DNA from: an uncultured Bacilli bacterium
Lineage (GTDB): Bacteria; Bacillota_I; Bacilli_A; RF39; UBA660
Length of the DNA stretch: 12,645 nt
Reading direction: 5' to 3'
NCBI GenBank assembly: GCA_947630435.1
Contig: CANRHO010000014.1
Coordinates: 1-12,645, forward strand
A program made the position numbers and the translations under genes. Shown piece by piece: positions 1 to 6,304 of this stretch. Within the stretch, counting starts at the first letter, position 1; every line of letters begins with the position of its first letter. The notes beneath the pieces are model-generated. The model saw nothing but the letters and a program-made list of their open reading frames with translations, searched no databases and was not told where the DNA came from.

Positions 1-1278
1 TGCTTTATTAGCAGCATTACCTAATCTCTTTTTACCATGATCTACAAGTTTATCCCTTTGTTTTTTTAATCCTTCACCGGCTTTAGTAGCAAGTCCACCT
101 GCAAGTGCCATTCCTCCAAGTTTTTTACCAATAGATAATCCACCTAATCCATCTTCACCTTTAATACCAATCATATCCATAATCCACTTAGGCGCTTTCT
201 TAGCAAATATTAATAAACCTATAACCGTAATTATTTTTGCAAAACCAGACACTCCAGCATCCATAGCTTGGAACATATGCGATTGATTAATAAAAGATAT
301 TAATAATATTGTTAGTGCTAAAATACCAAGTTTTATATACAAATTTGCATAGCTTCTTCCTACTGCACTAAGCCAATTTTTAAATGGTCCTGATTGAGCT
401 GATTTCGGATCAACAAATGTTGCAATAAATAGTGGAGATAATACTTCCAAAACAACCAATTCAAACATTCTTACTGCAATATCTATTGCAAATGAAATTA
501 TTATGTATGTCATAAAACCACCAACGAAAGTAGTTATTAAAAACATATAATTATAAACGTATATCTCCTCACCGTCAATTTTTTTACTAACTCCTGCATA
601 TTTAGCAAGTTTATTCGGTGACATATCTTCATTAACATACATATCATTATATAATGATATGGCTTCTTTACAGTTATCCCAATCACATTTTCCATTAGAA
701 TCATCATAGACGTATCCCCCTTGATTAGTACAAGTATCATTGCCATTTGAAACGCATTCTAATGGTGAAAATGATTCAACATATTCATCATTAACTGTAA
801 TTAAAGATGAAAGTGCTATATTTTGTAGTGATTTCCCTGCATTTGCGCCACCCATATTAGCTTTATCACCTAAAATCGTTTTAAATATAATATTTTCAGA
901 ATTTCCGGAATTTTTCAAGCCTACAATCTTTCCTTGTAATTCATATGACATTTGAAACAAAAATGGAGTAATAAATAAAATTATAACCATACCAACTACC
1001 CTGAAGAATATATTACTTAAACCTTTTCCTTTTTCATTTAATTTTTCTGGATCTATTATTGCATTAACCAAAACTAAAGCTAGCCTAAAAAATGCAACAA
1101 CACCAACTAATATGTATAAGTTGGTAGTTAGACTACTTATTGTTTCATGTTTTAAAAATTCTGCTGTTGATAATTCCATAACAACATTATAAGCATTATC
1201 AAGTAAACTAAATGCAACGCCATCTATAGCCATAGCTATTGCCCTAAAAGGACCTATGAAACTAATCAATATATTCAT
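1..1278 (-). CDS. VirB6/TrbL-like polytopic membrane protein, 3' end outside the window
   Basis: The reading frame is open from ATG at 1278 to the left edge, giving 426 residues without a stop, so the C terminus is missing. The start has a strong ribosome site (GGAGG, 1286-1290) and lies 11 bases after the preceding stop, which implies one operon with the pilin-fusion gene. Hydrophobic segments are seen at about residues 53-75, 91-112, 243-268, 271-290, 314-332 and 345-360. Between the second and third lies a soluble loop of roughly 130 residues with four cysteines (175, 183, 198, 203). After the last helix the chain becomes glycine- and lysine-rich, like the cytoplasmic tails of many TrbL/VirB6-type proteins. 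The likely role is a membrane channel component of a type IV secretion-like machine. This rests on topology and on the pilin-like neighbours, not on a diagnostic motif. Another polytopic membrane family is possible. Confidence 0.7.
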   Translation of the reverse strand, partial: MNILISFIGPFRAIAMAIDGVAFSLLDNAYNVVMELSTAEFLKHETISSLTTNLYILVGVVAFFRLALVLVNAIIDPEKLNEKGKGLSNIFFRVVGMVIILFITPFLFQMSYELQGKIVGLKNSGNSENIIFKTILGDKANMGGANAGKSLQNIALSSLITVNDEYVESFSPLECVSNGNDTCTNQGGYVYDDSNGKCDWDNCKEAISLYNDMYVNEDMSPNKLAKYAGVSKKIDGEEIYVYNYMFLITTFVGGFMTYIIISFAIDIAVRMFELVVLEVLSPLFIATFVDPKSAQSGPFKNWLSAVGRSYANLYIKLGILALTILLISFINQSHMFQAMDAGVSGFAKIITVIGLLIFAKKAPKWIMDMIGIKGEDGLGGLSIGKKLGGMALAGGLATKAGEGLKKQRDKLVDHGKKRLGNAANKA

Positions 1279-1289
1279 ACCTTAACCTC

Positions 1290-2195
1290 CTATATACAAA
1301 GTGGCACTCCAAGCAAATCAAATACTAAACCAAGTAAAGCTGGTAATCCAAGCAAAACAACTGCAGCTACTGTTCTTTTAACTGTATTGGCTCCTGCTTT
1401 TTTTATAGCATCAGCATCACTAGAACTCATCGCCTTAAAAAAATCTATTGATATCATCACAATAAGTAATATTGGCACAATAACCATAACATAACTCCAA
1501 TAATCATGAATTAAACTACTTACATCCGTGCAACTAGTTTTTGAAGAACTTATTATTTCTCCATCAGAGTTAGTTGATATTTCATCTTGCTTTACAACAC
1601 CTTTTCTTGTTCCCTTTTCAGTATTTAGTTTTGTTTTACTTGTGCTTTCTACAATTTTTAAAACTATTTCAGAATTTACTGTATCATTATAATTTTTAAA
1701 AGTCCCTTTTAAAGTAACTGATTGTATTAATTTATCATGTTTTAAAGCTACTTTTACAGTTTTCTTATCAGTATTAAAGCCAGTAATTGTATCAGAACAA
1801 ACTTTATTACTACCAGAATAAACATCTATTATTAAACTTGCATTTTTATCAATTGCCTTACCATCAGGAGTTTCAAAATACCATGCAGTTGTTACCAAAT
1901 CTGTTTTATCCAATTCTTCATCAAGTTTACTATCACACACTGGACTTTCATCAACATATTTGAATGATTTTAATTTTCCCTTTTCATATGCCTGGTGTAC
2001 AGATAGACAACCAGCGTTAGCTAAATTAGAGGATTTTTCTCCATAAACCGATGAATCCCTAATTGAAAAATATTTACTACAATTCCCTGAAGAAGATAAA
2101 TTAACACTTTGAGTTTTTGCTACAATTAAATTTTTATTTATAAAGAAACTAATAAATGTTATGAATATTAATAATAAAAATCTATTTTTTTTCAT
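1290..2195 (-). CDS. Secreted ectodomain fused to a C-terminal two-helix pilin-like domain
   Basis: The 301-residue protein starts at ATG 2195 behind GAGGTG (2203-2208). Residues 1-26 are a basic then hydrophobic signal peptide ending near LIVA. Residues 27-220 form a polar, probably beta-rich extracytoplasmic region with cysteines at 39, 63, 87 and 133; no named family is recognised. Residues 221-301 hold two membrane helices (about 232-250 and 275-296) joined by a basic loop. This C-terminal part aligns without gaps over 57 residues to the small pilin-like protein upstream, with 20 identities by hand count, including DxFKA, IKK and KR. Cysteines 222 and 300 bracket the helix pair. The role is probably a membrane-embedded pilin-like subunit displaying a surface domain in a type IV secretion-like apparatus; that is inference. 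It has its own candidate promoter and is followed at 11 bases by the VirB6-like gene. Confidence 0.75.
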   Translation of the reverse strand: MKKNRFLLLIFITFISFFINKNLIVAKTQSVNLSSSGNCSKYFSIRDSSVYGEKSSNLANAGCLSVHQAYEKGKLKSFKYVDESPVCDSKLDEELDKTDLVTTAWYFETPDGKAIDKNASLIIDVYSGSNKVCSDTITGFNTDKKTVKVALKHDKLIQSVTLKGTFKNYNDTVNSEIVLKIVESTSKTKLNTEKGTRKGVVKQDEISTNSDGEIISSSKTSCTDVSSLIHDYWSYVMVIVPILLIVMISIDFFKAMSSSDADAIKKAGANTVKRTVAAVVLLGLPALLGLVFDLLGVPLCI

Positions 2196-2227
2196 AAGTA
2201 CACCTCACGTATTGCATACATTCTAGC

Positions 2228-2258
2228 ATTATAAATACATAATAACATTTTTTGTAAA
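2228..2258 (-). promoter_or_regulatory. Candidate promoter for the pilin-fusion operon
   Basis: On the minus strand a perfect TATAAT (2233-2228) lies about 33 bases ahead of the start codon. TTTACA (2258-2253) sits 19 bases upstream of it, slightly too far; TTACAA at 18 bases is an alternative -35. The box follows directly after the terminator of the pilin-like gene, which supports an independent start for the fusion protein and the VirB6-like gene. Confidence 0.45.
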
Positions 2259-2303
2259 AAAATACAAATAAAAATGATCAGTATTTTCGTACTAATCATT
2301 TTT
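2257..2303 (-). terminator. Intrinsic terminator of the small pilin-like gene
   Basis: A 14-bp stem (2290-2303 with 2270-2283, one G-T wobble, six-base loop 2284-2289) begins nine bases after the pilin stop codon. Read on the minus strand, the descending arm ends in five T residues and is followed by more T-rich sequence. The stem separates the small pilin gene from the pilin-fusion operon. Confidence 0.75.
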
Positions 2304-2311
2304 TCATCTTT

Positions 2312-2680
2312 CTAGTTTTTAGATACATCACCGGTTTTAAACAAATCTTTAAATTGTGCGTTTCTAGCATTGTTCCAACAATCTCTCCATCCATTAACTC
2401 CAATTAAGTTCATAAGAACACTTACTATTGTAGGTACTAAGAAAACTATAACACCAGCGATAAGCCTTTTAATTAAGGTTTGTTGTTTCTTCTTAATATC
2501 TTCATCTTTACCAGATGTTACTGCTTTAAATAAATCAAAAGATCCAAGTAAAATCATAACAATTGGAACTGCTATACAAATTACATTCATAATAAGTCTA
2601 ACGATTCCCATTACTTTTACTATTTCAGAACCAGCAGCACAACTTACATCAGTTGTTGCTAACATAAATATATTTCCCAT
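2312..2680 (-). CDS. Small two-helix VirB2/TrbC-like pilin protein
   Basis: The 122-residue protein starts at ATG 2680 five bases from GGAGG (2686-2690). A short N-terminal segment with Cys14 is followed by two membrane helices, about residues 25-50 and 73-93, separated by a basic loop (SGKDEDIKKK..LIKR). The tail after the second helix holds Cys101. Length and the hairpin layout fit the VirB2/TrbC/pilin class of type IV secretion systems, although no classical long signal peptide is seen. Residues 39-95 are a paralogue of the C terminus of the next protein downstream. It has its own promoter and its own terminator, so it can be made in excess over the rest of the cluster, as expected for a major subunit. 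The exact family name is uncertain. Confidence 0.75.
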   Translation of the reverse strand: MGNIFMLATTDVSCAAGSEIVKVMGIVRLIMNVICIAVPIVMILLGSFDLFKAVTSGKDEDIKKKQQTLIKRLIAGVIVFLVPTIVSVLMNLIGVNGWRDCWNNARNAQFKDLFKTGDVSKN

Positions 2681-2712
2681 TTTTTCCTCCTAAATATTTA
2701 TTTTATAATTAA

Positions 2713-2741
2713 ATATTAAACTATTTTGAAAAGTTTGTCAA
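2713..2741 (-). promoter_or_regulatory. Promoter of the small pilin-like gene
   Basis: On the minus strand a perfect TTGACA (2741-2736) is followed after 17 bases by TAATAT (2718-2713). The start codon is about 33 bases beyond the -10 box. The promoter core is enclosed by an 8-bp inverted repeat (AAACTATT 2718-2725, AATAGTTT 2751-2758). Confidence 0.65.
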
Positions 2742-2758
2742 TTAAATTGCAATAGTTT
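2718..2758. repeat. 8-bp inverted repeat around the -35 box of the pilin promoter
   Basis: AAACTATT at 2718-2725 and AATAGTTT at 2751-2758 are exact reverse complements 25 bases apart. The inner DNA holds the TTGACA box and a small palindrome, CAATTAAATTG (2739-2749). Possible roles are an operator or a weak structure; AT-rich chance pairing cannot be excluded. Confidence 0.35.
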
Positions 2759-2772
2759 TTATTATTCGTAAA

Positions 2773-3861
2773 CTACTTTACAATAAATGGACTGTTTATA
2801 GTACCCTTACCATTGGATATAATTGATTTAGATGTTATATATATAACAGGGTTAATGTTTGAATAATTACTAGCTGTTGTTTTATAAACTATATTATTTA
2901 AATAAAATGCTTCATATGTGTTTTCTGAAAATATATTTAATAACCATGTACTTATGTTTTCTTTATCAGATAAATAATTATAATTACTACACTCTTGACT
3001 TAATAATTTTGAACACTTGGTATCTAAACTAGCGTTTTGATAATCTGTTGCTGTAAGCAAACCAATTTTTTCATTTTCTTTTATAATAGAACACTCTTTT
3101 TGCACACTAAAATCATCATTTTCATTATATTTTCCAACACATAAGTTCTTTGATACTATCTTTGCTTTATTATCTTTATCAAAATTACTTTTATAGTAAT
3201 TATTAAGAGTTTTTCTTATATCAGTATGTAAATAATCCGTCGTTATTCCAGAATTATATTCTGCTTCAGAGTTATAAGCCTCATCCCACGGATATGAATC
3301 TTCAGTATATTTAGCTAGAACAAGCTTTATATCACCATCCTTATCAACTTTTACTATTCTCCATAATTGATTATTAAATGATATATAGTTTTTTACATCT
3401 GAACCTTTATATACCAATTCATCATTTATAGTATATACACCATTTCCATATTCATCAGTTTTAACGTTTTTAATAATATCAGTTAAGTACTTTGGTTCAT
3501 AATTACCTTTACATGTTAAGAATGGCAAATATGAATATTCGTCTCCCACTTTTGTTACTTCTACATGACCAGTACATGATTTACTTTTATCTTTAGGATC
3601 GGTAACTTCATCCATCAATTCAGCATCAGATAAAGTGCCAATAGTAACTTCTACAGAACTACCTTCTTCTTTTGGTAATTTATTTTTTCTTGCACTATAA
3701 AATTTTTTAGCAGCATCAACCATTTTTTTCTCAATCTTTTCATAACTATTACCAGAATTACTAGAACAAGAATTAATAATTATTAATAATACAAAAATAA
3801 TTATTGTTCCGCCTAAAAAATAATAAGATTTATCTTTTATAAATTCTAATATCTTTTTCAT
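2773..3861 (-). CDS. Membrane-anchored extracytoplasmic protein with pseudopilin-like linker and DUF6273-like C-terminal part
   Basis: The 362-residue protein starts at ATG 3861 behind AAGGAGTG. Residues 1-13 are basic and 14-31 form one hydrophobic segment followed by SCSS; the rest is soluble and cysteine-rich, so it probably faces outward. Asn at -2 makes the NSC site a poor lipobox, so an uncleaved signal anchor is as likely as a lipoprotein. Residues about 40-125 (AAKKFYSARKNKLP..., CTGHVEV..., LPFLTCKGNY) resemble pseudopilin-like modules I associate with low-GC gut Bacillota. From about residue 145, NQLWRIVKVDKDGDIKLVLA and the ending INPVIYITSKSI..GKGTINSPFIVK recall DUF6273-type surface domains. 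Both family links are from memory. It has its own promoter and lies upstream of the pilin gene, so a role with that cluster is plausible but not shown. Confidence 0.6.
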   Translation of the reverse strand: MKKILEFIKDKSYYFLGGTIIIFVLLIIINSCSSNSGNSYEKIEKKMVDAAKKFYSARKNKLPKEEGSSVEVTIGTLSDAELMDEVTDPKDKSKSCTGHVEVTKVGDEYSYLPFLTCKGNYEPKYLTDIIKNVKTDEYGNGVYTINDELVYKGSDVKNYISFNNQLWRIVKVDKDGDIKLVLAKYTEDSYPWDEAYNSEAEYNSGITTDYLHTDIRKTLNNYYKSNFDKDNKAKIVSKNLCVGKYNENDDFSVQKECSIIKENEKIGLLTATDYQNASLDTKCSKLLSQECSNYNYLSDKENISTWLLNIFSENTYEAFYLNNIVYKTTASNYSNINPVIYITSKSIISNGKGTINSPFIVK

Positions 3862-3886
3862 CTTTCACACTCCTTGTATCAATTTA

Positions 3887-3915
3887 ATTATATATATTTA
3901 AAGAAAAAAAGTAAA
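3887..3915 (-). promoter_or_regulatory. Promoter of the anchored extracytoplasmic protein gene
   Basis: On the minus strand TTTACT (3915-3910), a 17-base spacer and a perfect TATAAT (3892-3887) precede the start codon at 3861. It is divergent to the promoter of the thioredoxin-like gene. Confidence 0.6.
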
Positions 3916-3952
3916 CTGTTTATTTTCTAACGATTACCATATTGTTAATTTT

Positions 3953-3981
3953 TTGACAAATAAAGAAAATAATTGTTTAAT
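3953..3981 (+). promoter_or_regulatory. Promoter of the thioredoxin-like lipoprotein gene
   Basis: A perfect TTGACA (3953-3958), a 17-base spacer and TTTAAT (3976-3981) lie 36 bases before the ATG at 4018. A TATAAT at 3984-3989 is too far from the -35 box (25 bases) to pair with it. Confidence 0.6.
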
Positions 3982-4017
3982 TTTATAATAAGTGTTAAAA
4001 TTATTATGGGTGATAAA

Positions 4018-4437
4018 ATGAAAAAAATAATAAAAAGTTTAATATTTGTATTTGTATTTATTATGTTAGTAACGGGATGTTCGTCAAATAATAAAAACAT
4101 TAAAGAAATAAGTTTAGATAAGTTTAAGGAAAAGATAGCTAATAAAGAAACTTTTGCTTTATACATAGGAAATAAAGATTGTGTTCATTGTGAAGCTTAT
4201 AAACCTATTTTAGAGAGCGTTCTTAATGAATATAACATAACCATATATCAGATAGATAATAGTAAGTTAACAGATGATGAATATAGCGAATTTAAATCAT
4301 ACATTAGTATATCAGGAACTCCTACAATAGTTTTTATAGTTGATGGCGAAGAAGAAACAACCCTAAACAGAATTGTTGGAGAAACATCAAAAGAAGAAAC
4401 AATAGAAAGGTTTAAAACTAACGGATACATTAAGTAG
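4018..4437 (+). CDS. Thioredoxin-like thiol-disulphide lipoprotein
   Basis: The 139-residue protein has a basic N terminus, a hydrophobic stretch and the lipobox VTGC, so it should be lipid-anchored through Cys21 on the outer face of the membrane. The thioredoxin fold is shown by the redox site CVHC (55-58) preceded by LYIGNKD and by the cis-proline loop SGTPTIVF (Pro102). The family exchanges disulphides in extracytoplasmic proteins. I chose ATG 4018 because it gives a canonical signal peptide and follows GGGTGAT (4008-4014); the in-frame TTG at 3973 and ATG at 4006 would add a polar extension before the signal peptide. It is divergent from a cluster of cysteine-bearing surface proteins, which are plausible clients. 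Its end overlaps the convergent nuclease gene by eight bases. Whether it oxidises or reduces cannot be told from sequence. Confidence 0.85.
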   Translation: MKKIIKSLIFVFVFIMLVTGCSSNNKNIKEISLDKFKEKIANKETFALYIGNKDCVHCEAYKPILESVLNEYNITIYQIDNSKLTDDEYSEFKSYISISGTPTIVFIVDGEEETTLNRIVGETSKEETIERFKTNGYIK

Positions 4438-5374
4438 AAACAGATGTTTCTACTTTTTCTTTTAGTAAGTAATTAATAATATTAATGTCCTTATTAGATA
4501 TATATTTGCATATTAACTTATTATTTTCTTTGCATATAATAATACCTTCTGTTTTATTATTAAAACTTTCTTTTACACATTTATCAATATAATTCATATA
4601 AAATTCTATTTGTCCAATATCTTTAGGTAATAGATTTCTTTTTTTTAATTCAATTACAACGTAACAATTAAGCCTAACGTTATATAAAAGAAGATCTATA
4701 AAATAGTTATTACTTCCAATTTTTATTTTGTATTCACATGCAACAAAAGTAAAACCAAAACCTAATTCTAAAAAGAAATGTTCTAGTTCTTTTAATATGT
4801 ATTTTTTTAATGCTTTTTCATTTACATTATTAGTATTATTAGCATTAATAATTATTGGGTTTTTAAGCATATCGGATAAAGTTGTTTTTTTATTATCATT
4901 TTCGGTAATTAGTTTTATGTTATCCTTGTCTTTGATAGTAGATCTTTCAAATGAATCTGTTTTTATTTCATTTATTAAATCCCTTACCGATAGATTATTT
5001 TCTATACATCTATTTATATAGTAATTTCTTTCATTTTCATCATTAAACTTTAACAAATACTTATAATGGGACCACGACAAATTTAATTGGCTACACACCG
5101 TGTAGCTTTTTTTAAATAATACGTAAAATTTTCTCATGTTTTTTAGATTTGCAAAAGAGTATCCTTTACCATACTCATTAGATAATTTTATCGACCATTT
5201 CTTAATTAAGTTATCACCATACTTAGCTCTTTTTTCACCACCTTGAGCTTTTACAAGTAACCTTCCTATTTCATAGTAAGTTTTTAAAGTATTATTATTT
5301 TCTTCTATATTTCTTACTTTAGTATTAATCTCTTTTGTTTCTATTAGGCTTTTTATTTCGTTATAGTAGTTCAT
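4430..5374 (-). CDS. DUF1016/YhcG-type PD-(D/E)XK nuclease-domain protein
   Basis: The 314-residue protein starts at ATG 5374 behind AAGGAGAG. Residues 1-140 are the helical DUF1016 N-terminal domain, with YYEIGRLLV, GYSFANLKNMRKFY and LSWSHYKYLLK. Residues about 185-305 are the PD-(D/E)XK domain: ELGFGFTFV, then FIDLLLYN (Asp227), YVVIELKK (Glu242, Lys244) and GQIEFYMNYID. Catalytic residues look intact, so nuclease activity is plausible; the family's cellular role is not settled, and members are often found beside restriction or mobile genes. The stop codon lies inside the hairpin that terminates the convergent thioredoxin-like gene. No clear promoter of its own is seen; read-through from uppS past the terminator at 5428-5465 is possible. 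It may be an accessory gene near the secretion-like block. Confidence 0.88.
   Translation of the reverse strand: MNYYNEIKSLIETKEINTKVRNIEENNNTLKTYYEIGRLLVKAQGGEKRAKYGDNLIKKWSIKLSNEYGKGYSFANLKNMRKFYVLFKKSYTVCSQLNLSWSHYKYLLKFNDENERNYYINRCIENNLSVRDLINEIKTDSFERSTIKDKDNIKLITENDNKKTTLSDMLKNPIIINANNTNNVNEKALKKYILKELEHFFLELGFGFTFVACEYKIKIGSNNYFIDLLLYNVRLNCYVVIELKKRNLLPKDIGQIEFYMNYIDKCVKESFNNKTEGIIICKENNKLICKYISNKDINIINYLLKEKVETSVST
4433..4463 (+). terminator. Intrinsic terminator of the thioredoxin-like gene, inside the convergent nuclease coding end
   Basis: A perfect 9-bp stem (AGTAGAAAC 4433-4441, GTTTCTACT 4446-4454, loop AGAT) is followed by TTTTCTTTT on the plus strand. The stem contains the stop codon of the plus gene. 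Read on the other strand it encodes the last codons of the nuclease protein (VETSVST). There is no T-run on the minus side, so it serves the plus gene. Confidence 0.8.
5090..5113 (+). terminator. Antisense intrinsic terminator inside the nuclease gene
   Basis: A perfect 7-bp stem (GCTACAC 5090-5096, GTGTAGC 5100-5106) with a three-base loop is followed by seven T residues on the plus strand, opposite to the gene's own direction. The minus strand has no T-run after the stem, so sense transcription should pass. It could stop read-through or antisense transcripts coming from the thioredoxin-like gene. Confidence 0.5.
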
Positions 5375-5427
5375 AATATTCTCTCCTTCTATTTAATACT
5401 TCTCCGCTTTTTTTAAAAATTTCCTTC

Positions 5428-5465
5428 AAAAAACAAAAAAATGAAGAAATATTTTTATTTCTTCA
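5428..5465 (-). terminator. Intrinsic terminator of uppS
   Basis: A perfect 10-bp stem (5456-5465 with 5442-5451, four-base loop) overlaps the uppS stop codon. On the minus strand it is followed by seven T, a G and six T. Confidence 0.85.
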
Positions 5466-6162
5466 CCGCTCCAAATCTCCTATCCCTTTCATTGAAAGAT
5501 TCAATTGCTTTATCCAGTTCCTTTTCATCAAAATCAGGCCATAAAACATCAGTAAAATAAAATTCTGCATATGCCATTTGCCATAACATAAAATTACTAA
5601 CTCTATATTCACCACTCGTTCTAATTAATAAATCAATAGGTGGTAAGTCATTAAACATATGTTTATTTAATACTTCATTATTTATATCAGATATATCTAA
5701 ACTTCCTTGTTTTACTTCTTCTGCTATTTTCTTTGTTGCTTCAACGATTTCATCTTGACCGCCATAATTTAAACACACATTAAATATACCATTTTTATTA
5801 CTTTTGGTCTCCTCAGTCATTTTTTCCATAGCATTTATTACCTTATCATTAAGTTTTTCTTTTAATCCAGAAAAAATAACTTTTACTCCTTTTTGTTTTA
5901 TAACATCAAAGTTCTTTTTAAATGCTTTTAAAAAAAGGTCCATCAAATAATCAACTTCTTCTTTATCCCTTTTCCAATTTTCCGTTGAAAAAGCAAAAAC
6001 ACTTAATACCTTTACTTTTTTATCATACACATATTCAGATATTTTTTTTAATACTTCGGCCCCTTTTTGATGCCCTTTAGTACGTTTTAAACCTCTTTTT
6101 TGTGCCCATCTTCCATTTCCATCCATTATTATGGCAATGTGATTAGGTGCCTTATAATTCAT
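5455..6162 (-). CDS. uppS: Undecaprenyl diphosphate synthase (cis-prenyltransferase)
   Basis: The 235-residue cytosolic enzyme adds isopentenyl diphosphate units in cis to farnesyl diphosphate, making the C55 carrier for peptidoglycan and other wall glycans. Family signatures are clear: HIAIIMDGNGRWA with catalytic Asp14, the RGLKRTKGHQKG segment, FAFSTENWKR, CLNYGGQDEI, and RTSGEYRVSNFMLWQ (181-195) followed by AEFYF. The last signature usually reads SGEQRLSN; the Tyr and Val changes are mild. Length is close to the family's usual 240-250. The ATG at 6162 follows GGAGGT at good spacing. It stands alone between its own promoter and terminator, whereas many Bacillota place uppS beside cdsA. 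Its product feeds the TagO-like and GtrB-like enzymes encoded further right. Confidence 0.96.
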   Translation of the reverse strand: MNYKAPNHIAIIMDGNGRWAQKRGLKRTKGHQKGAEVLKKISEYVYDKKVKVLSVFAFSTENWKRDKEEVDYLMDLFLKAFKKNFDVIKQKGVKVIFSGLKEKLNDKVINAMEKMTEETKSNKNGIFNVCLNYGGQDEIVEATKKIAEEVKQGSLDISDINNEVLNKHMFNDLPPIDLLIRTSGEYRVSNFMLWQMAYAEFYFTDVLWPDFDEKELDKAIESFNERDRRFGAVKK

Positions 6163-6188
6163 CTTCTTACCTCCAAACGACTAAATAA

Positions 6189-6217
6189 AGTATAACACAT
6201 ATTTAATAATTATGAAA
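6189..6217 (-). promoter_or_regulatory. Promoter of uppS, extended -10 type
   Basis: On the minus strand TGTTATACT (6197-6189) is a TGn-TATACT extended -10 box. The -35 element 17 bases upstream (TTTCAT, 6217-6212) is weak, as is usual when an extended -10 is present. The start codon is at 6162. Confidence 0.55.
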
Positions 6218-6304
6218 CAAAACATAAATTTATTTACGTATACATGGTTTTATATTATCGTCATATTTTTTGATATATCATTTAATTTAATAGAGGGGAA
6301 AATT

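Noticed and set aside
537..955. Short reading frames on both strands (537-746 minus, 740-955 plus)
   Set aside because: Both lie inside the continuous minus-strand frame of the VirB6-like gene, which has a ribosome site and clear membrane topology.
2370..2693. Plus-strand frame of about 107 residues
   Set aside because: It is the complement of the small pilin-like gene; no ribosome site, and composition reflects the shadowed helices.
2769..2782. GTAAA/TTTAC hairpin as terminator of the anchored protein gene
   Set aside because: Only five AT-rich pairs and no following T-run on the minus strand.
3765..3775. Lipobox in the 362-residue anchored protein
   Set aside because: The site reads INSC; Asn at -2 is unusual, so lipidation was not asserted and a signal anchor is kept as an equal option.
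3973..4017. Longer N terminus of the thioredoxin-like protein from TTG 3973
   Set aside because: No ribosome site before it, it overlaps the promoter -10 region, and it would bury the lipoprotein signal peptide.
3945..4166. Minus-strand frame opposite the thioredoxin-like gene
   Set aside because: The plus-strand frame has a promoter, ribosome site, lipobox and CVHC site; the minus frame has none.
4728..5021. Plus-strand frame inside the nuclease gene
   Set aside because: The minus strand carries the conserved DUF1016 and PD-(D/E)XK motifs over the same bases.
6212..6304. Extension of the small membrane peptide to 81 residues
   Set aside because: ATG 6212 has no ribosome site and overlaps the uppS promoter; ATG 6305 has AGAGGGG at good spacing.
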